Origin: Croceicoccus mobilis | GTDB lineage: Bacteria; Pseudomonadota; Alphaproteobacteria; Sphingomonadales; Sphingomonadaceae | Assembly (NCBI RefSeq): GCF_001661965.1 | Contig: NZ_LYWZ01000025.1 | Span: 351,956 to 415,955, forward strand | Length of the DNA: 64,000 nt | Reading direction: 5' to 3' | Part shown: piece by piece, positions 56,295-64,000 of the stretch | Layout of the letters: each line of letters opens with the position of its first letter | How positions within the stretch are numbered: the first letter of the stretch is position 1 | Translations under genes and position numbers: made by a program | The notes under the pieces: generated by a model | What the model saw: the letters and a program-made list of their open reading frames with translations, nothing else | Databases searched by the model: none | Told to the model about the DNA's origin: nothing

Positions 56295-59248
56295 GCTGTG
56301 GCAATCTCCGGCAGGTCTCGCGCCGCAAGGCGCCACCGCAAGCAGACATATCGGACGGCGCGAGCCGTTTGCGTGTCAGAGAGTGCGTGAGCGAGGGTTT
56401 CACCCCAGTTTTCGCCCGCAATCACCTGAGCCGGGCAAAGCCAGAACTGGAGAAGCGTCCGGATTTCAGACCTCCCCATCCATCGAAATCCGGGCCTCCT
56501 GAAACTGTCGACGTGGCAGCTGTCGAGGAGATCTACCAAGTCGTCTTGTGTGAGTTCTCCATACCATGCGTTGACAAGCGCGTTCCAGCGGCGTGCGGGT
56601 AGGATCAATGGCCTGAACATGGGTAACGTGGCAAGGACAGCAGCCTCTTGAAGTGCAGCTTTCCAGACGTGAGCTGGGCGGCTCATATCAGGCTCTTCGA
56701 AAGTTTCGTGACCGAGGTCTTCATGATACCTCCGCAGATCGTCGTATGCGTCTATGACGGCCAAATCGAGGTTGCCTGCGGTGTCGTCGTCCCATTCAGA
56801 GAGTGCCAAAGAGACATCGGGAATCTCATCGCGAAGTCGTTGAATTAAATATCCGTTCAGTCGCGCGCGGTCAGATCGGCTCGAGATCACGGGGAGATCA
56901 TTACCTCTGGTCAGCCACTTCCGCCAGGCGCAGTGGACGACGGCACCATGTGACGACAAAATAGTAAGATCGAGGCCTTCTTCCAGCTCCAGCCAGGCAT
57001 CGCCGCACAGCATGCGGGTCACCGCTGCTTCGAGCTCGCCTGCGATCGATGATCGCTGCCAATCACTGATCGCGTTTCGGCATTGCGCCAGTCTCCACGC
57101 CACCGCCGAGCGTGCCAGATCAACAATGCCGAAGCGGTCCGAGAGGCTCACTGCCTCGCGAACAACAGGCGGCACGATGCAATTTTGCGGTGCGAATGCG
57201 GGTTGCCCATGATCCAGCACTAATGCCGCAGAGAGCGCTTCGTGGTCGCGGGCGTCCGCTACCAAAAGTTGCAAGCCTCTTGAATCAGCTCGGCCGCTCT
57301 TGAGTATCGGGGCATCGGCCGTTGCAATGAGTGTTGGGATTTCCCTGGAAAGTCCGTCTTCCGCCGACCACAGGCCGGTGTCACGATCATACGTCAGACG
57401 GTTGATCGGCGGTAGCAGCTCCACAACCTCCGTTCGAAATCCGTCAACCGAGACTCGCAACTTTGCAGCGCCTGACGTGATCGGAGTCTTAAAAAGCTGC
57501 GCCCGGAGTTCCTGAAAAATCTTGGAGGTGCCGCGAACGAGCGCCGGAACTCTCTCGAGAACTCCTTCAGAGGTGATCGTTGGCATTCCTCCTGCAGTTA
57601 GCCGCAAACGCACTCGAACACCCTCAAGAGCAACAGGTGCGGATACACGAACCGAAAGATTTCCACTTTCCAGATCCGCCAATGTCGGCCGTGGAGGGTC
57701 CAGTGCAATCTCGGCGGACTCTGCCTCCGGAAGCTCAACCATTTCAAACAGGATTTTGCTGTCGCCCGCCTCGCTACACTCGATCCAATGCTCGCCGCAT
57801 GCAGGTTTGAAGACCGACCAACTTTGATCGCCAACCCGCATGACACGGCCGGGATCAATGCTGCCATCCAGTTTCGGTGAGATGCCCACGCTGCTGGCCG
57901 AGACAAAAACGGGAAATGCTGCAGCGAACTTTGAGGCTGCACCAGGTAACGGCAAGCCCATAACTTGCAGTCCGGTCTTGCCAATGACAAAGCCTGATCG
58001 GCGCAAGACTTCCGCATCTGCTTTGTCAGCCGTCGAAAGCCAACTGAATTCCGGCGCGGACGGTTCGCCGGTCGCAATCCATCGAATTACATGCGAACGA
58101 GCAGGTAATTGCTCACCCGGGAAAACAGCCTGTGCCTCTACAAACCCGGCACCGACAAGGAAGAAGGATGTGCTCCTCGGCTGGAGAGCAGCAAGGATCT
58201 TCTCACCGGATTCGTCGAGTTGTTCCAGTTCACCGTCTTGGCAGAGCGGAGCAGCGGGAAGCTCTGCCGGAAGCCCGATTGCAATCGCTCCACCGAACAG
58301 AAATGTCCGCAGGGGAACCGCCCTATCCGCGCCAACTGCTCTGATCCGATCGCCCGGAGAGCGCAACAATCCTGCCACCTCCTGCCGCACTTCAGTCGGG
58401 AGAACGGGGCCTCTGACGAGCAGATGAGTCGGCGATCGCTCCTTAAGCGCCAACACGTAGCGAGCCGGCGGAACACTGGCGACGTTCCTGAACTTCCGCT
58501 CCGTTATGCGTCGTGCTTCGTGGATCGCGCGCGACGCGCCCGCGTCTTTTCGCAGATCGCGGTCGATCCGCTCCAGTATAGCGCCCGACAGCCAGCCATC
58601 GGATGCTGGGTACAGCAAGCGCCTCATTACTTCCGACGCTGTATCCGTCTGCTGAAGCCAGTTTTCGAAACGACGACTTGCCTGACCGACGGCGATTTGC
58701 ACTAGGTATTGATGAAGCGCTTCGGGATCATTTCCCGAGATTCCAGCCCGGAGCGCTTGCCGCAATGCGCGAGCGAGCTGCGGTTGCAGCTCCAGCGGAA
58801 CCAGAGCGTTTGCAATTGGCCAGGCGATTAGTGGGAAATGGCGCTCCCAAGCACTGTTTCCTGGTTTCGCTATGGCGAACTCGCGATGCCCGAGTTCGAA
58901 AAATCGGACTAGTGCTGACCGAAATCCACCACCAGCGATGTGGTGAAGGTCTTGCTCGACTACGGGCCAGAAGTCGGTTCCGGTCCCTCGATATCGATAT
59001 CCCACCTCAGCCGTTACAGCCAAAAGCGGGAGGTACGACCAGTTCCACTGAGGGCTTGAAAGGCTGGGGTCACGCTCGAGCGCGCGCCAAAGTAAATCCC
59101 TTACCCCGATTAAATCGTCAGCACGCAGGCCGTGCTCTATCATGAAAACAGGAAAAGAGCCGCGGTCGTCGGACATCCTTGAAATGCGACTGCCGATCTC
59201 TTGGTGTTTTTCTTTTAGGAGATCTAGCGCCGACATTGTTACTTTCAT
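56291..59248 (-). CDS. large unrecognised protein of the candidate defence trio
   Basis: A 985-aa protein in which I recognise no domain. Residues 1-290 are helical; about 290-470 are mixed with strands; about 500-640 look like one or two beta-sandwich (Ig-like) units (LSVRVSAPVALEGVRVRLRL, then AAKLRVSVDGFRTEVVEL); the last 250 are helical again (ALQEAAVLATLPMFRPLIL). It has no signal peptide, no membrane span and no obvious catalytic triad, so it may be a scaffold or sensor. The stop overlaps the helicase GTG, so both proteins are made in step and probably act together. The start is ATG 59248; ATG 59236 or 59278 are possible. Confidence 0.75.
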   Translation of the reverse strand: MKVTMSALDLLKEKHQEIGSRISRMSDDRGSFPVFMIEHGLRADDLIGVRDLLWRALERDPSLSSPQWNWSYLPLLAVTAEVGYRYRGTGTDFWPVVEQDLHHIAGGGFRSALVRFFELGHREFAIAKPGNSAWERHFPLIAWPIANALVPLELQPQLARALRQALRAGISGNDPEALHQYLVQIAVGQASRRFENWLQQTDTASEVMRRLLYPASDGWLSGAILERIDRDLRKDAGASRAIHEARRITERKFRNVASVPPARYVLALKERSPTHLLVRGPVLPTEVRQEVAGLLRSPGDRIRAVGADRAVPLRTFLFGGAIAIGLPAELPAAPLCQDGELEQLDESGEKILAALQPRSTSFFLVGAGFVEAQAVFPGEQLPARSHVIRWIATGEPSAPEFSWLSTADKADAEVLRRSGFVIGKTGLQVMGLPLPGAASKFAAAFPVFVSASSVGISPKLDGSIDPGRVMRVGDQSWSVFKPACGEHWIECSEAGDSKILFEMVELPEAESAEIALDPPRPTLADLESGNLSVRVSAPVALEGVRVRLRLTAGGMPTITSEGVLERVPALVRGTSKIFQELRAQLFKTPITSGAAKLRVSVDGFRTEVVELLPPINRLTYDRDTGLWSAEDGLSREIPTLIATADAPILKSGRADSRGLQLLVADARDHEALSAALVLDHGQPAFAPQNCIVPPVVREAVSLSDRFGIVDLARSAVAWRLAQCRNAISDWQRSSIAGELEAAVTRMLCGDAWLELEEGLDLTILSSHGAVVHCAWRKWLTRGNDLPVISSRSDRARLNGYLIQRLRDEIPDVSLALSEWDDDTAGNLDLAVIDAYDDLRRYHEDLGHETFEEPDMSRPAHVWKAALQEAAVLATLPMFRPLILPARRWNALVNAWYGELTQDDLVDLLDSCHVDSFRRPGFRWMGRSEIRTLLQFWLCPAQVIAGENWGETLAHALSDTQTARAVRYVCLRWRLAARDLPEIATA

Positions 59249-59380
59249 GCACAAGAGGCGTGGTCGGGGCGGATCCAAAAAAATTGATTGCCCCTCATTC
59301 CCCTATGCGCAACACACTGGCCTACAGACCTTTCTCCGGTCAACTCGGATTTATTGAAGCGGCGAGAAATCTTGGTGAAG

Positions 59381-61579
59381 ATGCGTTCTAACGTCAGGGA
59401 TATGCGCATTTCGCAGGAGTTCCAGGAGCTACGACGCATAGCCGACTTCATCCGCAGCTTTGTGCATGCTCGGAGATCGGCGAGTGTCGCGGAGGTCTGT
59501 GAGTGGGCGAGCCGATTCCTCGATCCGCTTGGCGCAAGCGAGGATGCCCGGATCCGGCCGCTGATTTCGCTCCTTTGCGAGGCCGGAGATTTTGGATTTG
59601 GAAGCGTACGCGAGGAGCAGGTTCTGATCGCTCTGCCGGAGCGGCGAGTGGAACTGCCGGACGGTCGGGTGATTGGCGTGGGTGATCACGGAATGCCTAT
59701 GTCTGAAGAAGGTATCGGTCTCTTTCCCGACGCCGCCTTGCCCCCGTGTTGCAGCTTGTTGGAGTATTTGCAGGAAATCGATGACGCACCGCCGCCGCAT
59801 CTGGAGCGATTCGTGACTCCCTCAGGCACGTGGGCGGAGGTAGCCGAAATTCCAGAGGCGCTGTCACGCGCACTCGCACTATGCGGCAGTTTTGATCCAG
59901 CTACAAAGTCGTGGTTCATCAGCGATCAGAACGCCAGTTTCATCAACGACTGGCTCGGGCTTCATGAGCAATGGCAAAGCCTGGCAGACGCCGCCGGGCC
60001 TGACCCGGAGCAGCAACGCGTAATTGAAGCGCCTGCGAATGCGCGATTGTTGGTGGAGGCAGGGCCCGGTTCAGGCAAGACTTTCGTGGCATGCGCACGG
60101 ATAGCTTCACTCGTGGACCTTGGAGAGGTCGTCCCGTCACGAATTCTCGTTTTGAGTTTCACGCGCGTGGCAGTGGCCGAACTTCGTGATCGCGTCGCCG
60201 CATTGAGCCCTTCTTCGGCAACCTCTGCGATCCACACGCGAACATTCGATGCATTTGCTGCGCGCTTGCTTGGGGCCGCAGGCCAGCCGGTCAAGGGGGG
60301 GCACGATGCTTCGATCCGAGCGGCGACACGGCTGCTCGTGCGCAAAGATCCGCTTGTTCTTGATATTGTTTCGGGATTCGAGCACGTCGTCATCGATGAG
60401 GCGCAGGACCTTGTGGGGGACCGGAAAGCCTTCTGTGACGCACTCGTTGAGGCGCTGCACGACGGTTGCGGAGTCACTGTTCTGGGTGATCCTGCGCAGG
60501 CTATCTACGGCTATCAGGTCACGGAAGCTGAGAGAGACGCGTTCGTCGAAACCGTCTGCAATCGTGCCGAATTTTCGATCATCCGTCTTGAACAGGATCA
60601 CCGGACGAAAACTCCGGCACTGGGTGATATGTTCGCCGAATGCCGCGATGAGCTGCTGTCCCCTGCCTCAGATCAGCGGGCACGCTACTTCAAGGTGCGC
60701 GATCGTATCCAGGCTGCTGCATCAGAGAGCGGCATTTCTGGGTTCGCCGGTCACGCTTCCACGACGCGTGGTCTGATCCTCACGCGGGGGCGCGGCGCGC
60801 TTATCACCGCCGCAGAAGCGTTGAGGTATCGAGGCCGGGAATTTCGGATCCGTGTTCCAGATCGCCCGTTGCACATCGAAGCGTGGATCGGGGCGACCTT
60901 GGGCGGCTTGCCCGGAAATGAGCGTATATCGAGAGATGGCTTTTCCGCCCTGTTCGACGAACTGGCACCTGCCTGTGACCGGGATATTGCCGAATGCTGG
61001 GAAATCCTGCAGGAACTTGAAGGTGCAACTGGACCCCATGTCGTCGTTTCCAACATTGCCGAGGCGCTTGAAGATCCAGTCCTCGAGATCGTCCGCGATC
61101 ATGAGGGGAACACGGGCCCACTGCTGTCTACCATTCACGCAATCAAGGGTCGAGAGAGCGACCGCGTGATGTTGCTGTTGACGAAAGCTCCAACTGGAGA
61201 AGATGTTGACTGGGACGAAGAAGCGAGGACGCTTTATGTTGGAGCGACCCGTGCATCTGCGGAATTGCGGACGGGATGGGTTACCCCGAACAGATACTTC
61301 CGAACAGGGAGACCTGAACGATACTGGGCTCCGCGCGCAGGCTATCGAATGCTTGAGATTGGACTAGACGGTGATCTGTTGAGCTGGAGCGATCTTCTTA
61401 AAAACGGTCTCGTTCCAAAGCCGCGCGAAACCGTTTCTGCAATCTGGGCGGCTGCTCGCGCCCAATCATCGTTAAGGGCGGTGCGGAACAATGCAGGGCT
61501 GTCAACGGCGGAGCAAAAGTCGGCCATTCGGCGGCGTAAAACCAGGCCATCGTGTTACATGCCGGGGGGAGTGGCGTGA
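59381..61579 (+). pseudogene. UvrD/Rep-family helicase, 3' end replaced by IS21 element
   Basis: A superfamily 1 helicase, 732 codons as read. Motif I EAGPGSGKTFV (near 226), Ia FTRVAVAELRDR, II VVIDEAQDL (near 336), III GDPAQAIYGY, IV LEQDHRTKT, V STIHAIKGRESDRV (near 585) and VI LYVGATRA (near 622) are all present. The N-terminal 210 residues are not part of the usual helicase core and may be specific to this system. From 61500 the sequence is IS21, which adds 26 foreign residues and a stop, so 706 native codons remain. All helicase motifs survive, so activity is possible. It diverges from the coupled pair. Start uncertain (59288, 59381 or 59402). Confidence 0.82.
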
Positions 61580-61610
61580 GGGCGTAGCCCGAGGGCCACT
61601 CCCCCCGGCA
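61560..61610. terminator. 15-bp hairpin inside the left end of the IS
   Basis: The arms TGCCGGGGGGAGTGG and CCACTCCCCCCGGCA are perfectly complementary around a 21-nt loop. It lies just after the istB stop on the minus strand and could end istAB transcription or block read-through from the interrupted gene. Confidence 0.6.
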
Positions 61611-61622
61611 TTGGTGTAATTT

Positions 61623-62390
61623 TCAGGGTCTGGTTTTGGCCTTGCGGGCCCGGCTGTGCGCGAGGCGATAGCTTTCGCCGTTCATCTCGAGGATGCTGAC
61701 GTGATGGGTCAGGCGATCGAGGAGCGCGCCTGTGAGACGCTCAGATCCGAAGGTTTCGGTCCATTCGTCGAAGGGCAGGTTGCTGGTGATGAAGGTGGAG
61801 CCGCGTTCGTAACGCTGGGAGATCAGCTCGAACAACAGTTCGGCGCCGGTCTTGGAGAGCGGCACAAAGCCCAGTTCGTCGATGATGAGCAGCTTGTATC
61901 CGGCCATCTGCTTCTGGAAGCGCAGAAGACGGCGCTCGTCGCGGGCCTCCATCATTTCGCTGACCAGCGCTGCCGCGGTGGTGAAGCCCACCGACAGTCC
62001 TTTCTGGCATGCTGCCAGTCCGAGCCCCAACGCTACGTGCGTCTTTCCGGTGCCTGATGGCCCCAGAGCGATGGCGTTCTCACGCCGCTCGATCCACTCG
62101 CAGCGCGCCATCTCGAGCACCTGCATCTTGTTGAGCCTGGGGATGGCGGCGAAGTCGAAGCTGTCGAGGCTTTTGACGGCGGGGAAGCGCGCGGCCTTGA
62201 TGCGCCGCTCGACCATGCGACGCTCCCTGTCGATCATTTCCATCTCGACGAGGCGGGCGAGGAAGCGGATATGATCGACGCCTTCAGCGGCACATTGCCG
62301 CGCGAGCTTGTGATGCTCACGCAGGCACGTAGGCAGCTTGAGCGCCTTGAGATGGTGAGCGAGAAGGATCTCCGGGGCCTGATCGCTCAT
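61623..62390 (-). CDS. istB: IS21 helper ATPase
   Basis: A 255-aa AAA+ ATPase (DnaC-like) with Walker A GPSGTGKTHVALGL near residue 106, Walker B YKLLIIDELGFVP near 172 and sensor ITSNLPFDEWTE near 208. IstB binds target DNA and activates the IstA transposase. The ATG at 62390 overlaps the istA stop (ATGA). Length is normal for the family. Confidence 0.95.
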   Translation of the reverse strand: MSDQAPEILLAHHLKALKLPTCLREHHKLARQCAAEGVDHIRFLARLVEMEMIDRERRMVERRIKAARFPAVKSLDSFDFAAIPRLNKMQVLEMARCEWIERRENAIALGPSGTGKTHVALGLGLAACQKGLSVGFTTAAALVSEMMEARDERRLLRFQKQMAGYKLLIIDELGFVPLSKTGAELLFELISQRYERGSTFITSNLPFDEWTETFGSERLTGALLDRLTHHVSILEMNGESYRLAHSRARKAKTRP

Positions 62391-63895
62391 GCGGCCTCCT
62401 GCCGGTCGGAGAGCAGGCTCAGATAGGCTCTGGCAAAGGTCTTCTCGACCGTGGTGCGTGGCAGGAAGGGATAGACGTCCAGGTCCAGCCTGGGCGGTAC
62501 GCGTTCGATCCGGCACAGGACGAGGTGCTTGACGGCATCGAAGCCGATGGCGCCAAGATCGATGGCCTGTTCGACCGCCGCCTGGAGATCGGCGAGGGTG
62601 AACGTTTCCAGCAGGCGCAGTACCTGCACATATTCGCGCCTGCCATGTTTGTGCATGCGCCCTTCCATCAACCGCTGCAGTGTCGTGAACGCTTCGGGCA
62701 GGTCCCAGCCCTGCAAAGGCGCAGCCTGGTCGAATGCGTTGATCTTCTGCTCGATCAGCGGGAGATAATGGAGCGGGTCGAAGACAACCTCCTCGCGGGC
62801 ATAGCAACGAGGATGACGGGCGATGACTTCGCTGCGGCAGCCGATCACCACCTCATCGACATAGGCCCTGATCCAGACCTCCTGATGGCCCCAGGCCACC
62901 GGAACCGAATAATCGTTGGTCCTGTAGCGCACCAGGGATTGCGAGGAGACCCTCCCGCCTTTCTGATCGCAGGCCTCGAAGGGTGTAGCGGGCAGAGGCT
63001 GCATGGCCGCGAGATCGCGCTGCAGCCGCTCACCGATCGTCTCGCTCTGCCCGCGCACCTTGTCCTGCTGGCGCTTGCGGCATTGCTCCTCCAGCCACAG
63101 GTTGAACGCCTCCCAGGTCGGGAACTTCGGGATCGGCACCATGAAGTTGCGCCGGCAATAGCCTACCAGCCCCTCCACATTGCCTTTCTCGTTCCCCTTG
63201 CCCGGGCGAGCATAGCGGTCGCGGATCACGTAATGTGACAGGAAAGCGCTGAACAGCGTGGCACGCTGCCGCGTGCCGTCGGGCAGGATCTTCGTCACAA
63301 GGCAGCGATCGTTGTCATAGACGATCGAGCGCGGTACCGCGCCGAAAAACGCGAAGGCATGCACGTGTCCGTCCACCCAGGCCTCCGCCACCGCCGCCGG
63401 ATAGGCCCGCACATAGCAGGCATCACTGTGCGGCAGATCGAGCGCGAAGAAGTAGGCCTTCTGCTCCACCCCGCCGATCTCCACCAGCGCTTCCCCGAAA
63501 TCGGCCTGCGCATCTCCCGCAGGGTGCGCCAGCGGCACGAACATCTCCCGGCTGCGCTGTTCGCGCTCCCGGATGTAATCCTTGATGATCGTATAGCCGC
63601 CGGTGAAACCATGCTCGGTGCGCAAACGGTCGAATACCCGCTTCGCCGTATGGCGTTGCTTGCGCGGGACACTGCGGTCACCCTCAAGCCATCCATCAAT
63701 GATCGCCACAAACCCGTCCAGCTTCGGGCGCTGCGGTACGGACTGGCGCCGGTAACCCGGCGGCGATGAAAACGACAGCATCTTGCGTACCGTTTCGCGC
63801 GACACATTGAAACGCTTCGCCGCCGCCCGTTGGCTCATGCCATCCGCGCAAGCCAGACGGACCTGAAGATAAAGTTCCACGCTGTAGATCCCCAC
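62387..63895 (-). CDS. istA: IS21 transposase
   Basis: The 502-aa transposase has an N-terminal helix-turn-helix (GMSQRAAAKRFNVSRETVRK, residues 19-38) and an integrase-core DDE domain: the first Asp in GDAQADFGEALVEIG (near 130), the second in PRSIVYDNDRCLVTK (near 195) and the Glu in KGNEKGNVEGLVGY (near 240). Its start is GTG at 63895, and its reading frame overlaps istB by four bases. It joins the IS ends to a new target with IstB. Confidence 0.95.
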   Translation of the reverse strand: MGIYSVELYLQVRLACADGMSQRAAAKRFNVSRETVRKMLSFSSPPGYRRQSVPQRPKLDGFVAIIDGWLEGDRSVPRKQRHTAKRVFDRLRTEHGFTGGYTIIKDYIREREQRSREMFVPLAHPAGDAQADFGEALVEIGGVEQKAYFFALDLPHSDACYVRAYPAAVAEAWVDGHVHAFAFFGAVPRSIVYDNDRCLVTKILPDGTRQRATLFSAFLSHYVIRDRYARPGKGNEKGNVEGLVGYCRRNFMVPIPKFPTWEAFNLWLEEQCRKRQQDKVRGQSETIGERLQRDLAAMQPLPATPFEACDQKGGRVSSQSLVRYRTNDYSVPVAWGHQEVWIRAYVDEVVIGCRSEVIARHPRCYAREEVVFDPLHYLPLIEQKINAFDQAAPLQGWDLPEAFTTLQRLMEGRMHKHGRREYVQVLRLLETFTLADLQAAVEQAIDLGAIGFDAVKHLVLCRIERVPPRLDLDVYPFLPRTTVEKTFARAYLSLLSDRQEAA

Positions 63896-64000
63896 ACCTC
63901 CCTGACTCGGCAGAAAGGCTTCAAGGTGGACGACTTTTACGCCGCCCGCAGCAGGACTATCCCGCCGCTACCGTGGTCGAATATTGCTCCGCCGTTCTCA

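Larger units (their letters stand above)
61500..64000. mobile_element. IS21-family insertion sequence
   Basis: About 2.5 kb with istA and istB on the minus strand. The left end (TGTCAACGGCGGAGCAA, from 61500) matches the reverse complement of the last bases of the window (TGAGAACGGCGGAGCAA), so the right end lies at or within a few bases of 64000. A second shared block (GGCGGCGTAAAA) recurs inside both ends, as usual for the multiple terminal repeats of IS21. It is inserted in the UvrD-like gene. The target duplication cannot be checked because the window stops. Confidence 0.88.

Noticed and set aside
53352..61579. Known systems DISARM, Gabija or Dpd as a label for the three-gene set
   Set aside because: Only the generic presence of SNF2 or UvrD ATPases fits. 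The defining partners (DrmA/DrmB/DrmC, GajA, DpdA) are missing, and the 985-aa protein matches none of them as far as I can tell.

Overview
The window is GC-rich DNA from an alphaproteobacterium, most likely a sphingomonad (Sphingomonadaceae or Erythrobacteraceae). The evidence is the gene complement and the small helper genes typical of sphingomonad mobile elements. It has two parts: ordinary chromosome on the left (1 to about 13,146) and a large integrated mobile element that fills the rest and runs past the right edge.

Chromosomal part: the start of a cation:proton antiporter, a YihY/BrkB membrane protein, a fused 5-oxoprolinase/hydantoinase, a YitT-type membrane protein, a one-span membrane protein, two PilZ proteins, and a complete oligopeptide ABC importer operon (oppABCDF). 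The chromosome ends at a 44-nt 3' fragment of a tRNA-Lys(CTT) gene (13147-13190). This is the left attachment site of the element, and the integrase lies directly beside it.

Mobile element: (a) integrase, VirB1-like lytic transglycosylase, CHC2/toprim protein, and a strawberry-notch-like methyltransferase/helicase gene split by a 4.8-kb RIT (recombinase in trio) transposon; (b) an accessory defence region with a RES/Xre toxin-antitoxin pair, a DUF6933-like gene, a PD-(D/E)XK protein and a SIR2 + HEPN-like operon; (c) a maintenance and transfer core with a large ParB-like protein, ArdC, a DUF2493 protein, small conserved genes, SSB, a ribbon-helix-helix protein, the TraD coupling protein and a MobF-type TraA relaxase/helicase; (d) a control module with an S24 LexA/CI-like repressor, palindromic operators and small genes; (e) a second defence region with an EcoRII-like restriction-modification set (Dcm-type methylase, Vsr, EcoRII-like nuclease), then two coupled minus-strand genes (a 985-aa unrecognised protein and a SNF2-like ATPase) divergent from a UvrD-type helicase; (f) an IS21-family element (61500 to about 64000) inserted into the 3' end of the UvrD gene.

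Three points stand out. First, six copies of the alphaproteobacterial LexA box (GTTC-N7-GTTC) lie in front of key element genes: integrase, transglycosylase/toprim, RHH-TraD-TraA, a small gene, the S24 module and the methylase operon. The sequence therefore predicts SOS-controlled excision and transfer. Second, the gene trio at 53352-61579 is not a defence system I recognise and is the best candidate for an undescribed one. Third, the RIT element preserves unusually clear ends: 90-bp inverted repeats with one mismatch, an 8-bp direct repeat, exact restoration of the interrupted reading frame, and a one-sided 38-bp palindrome that should form the core of its circle junction. No mating-pair-formation genes other than the VirB1-like one are visible, so the element is either only partly shown or is mobilisable rather than self-transmissible.
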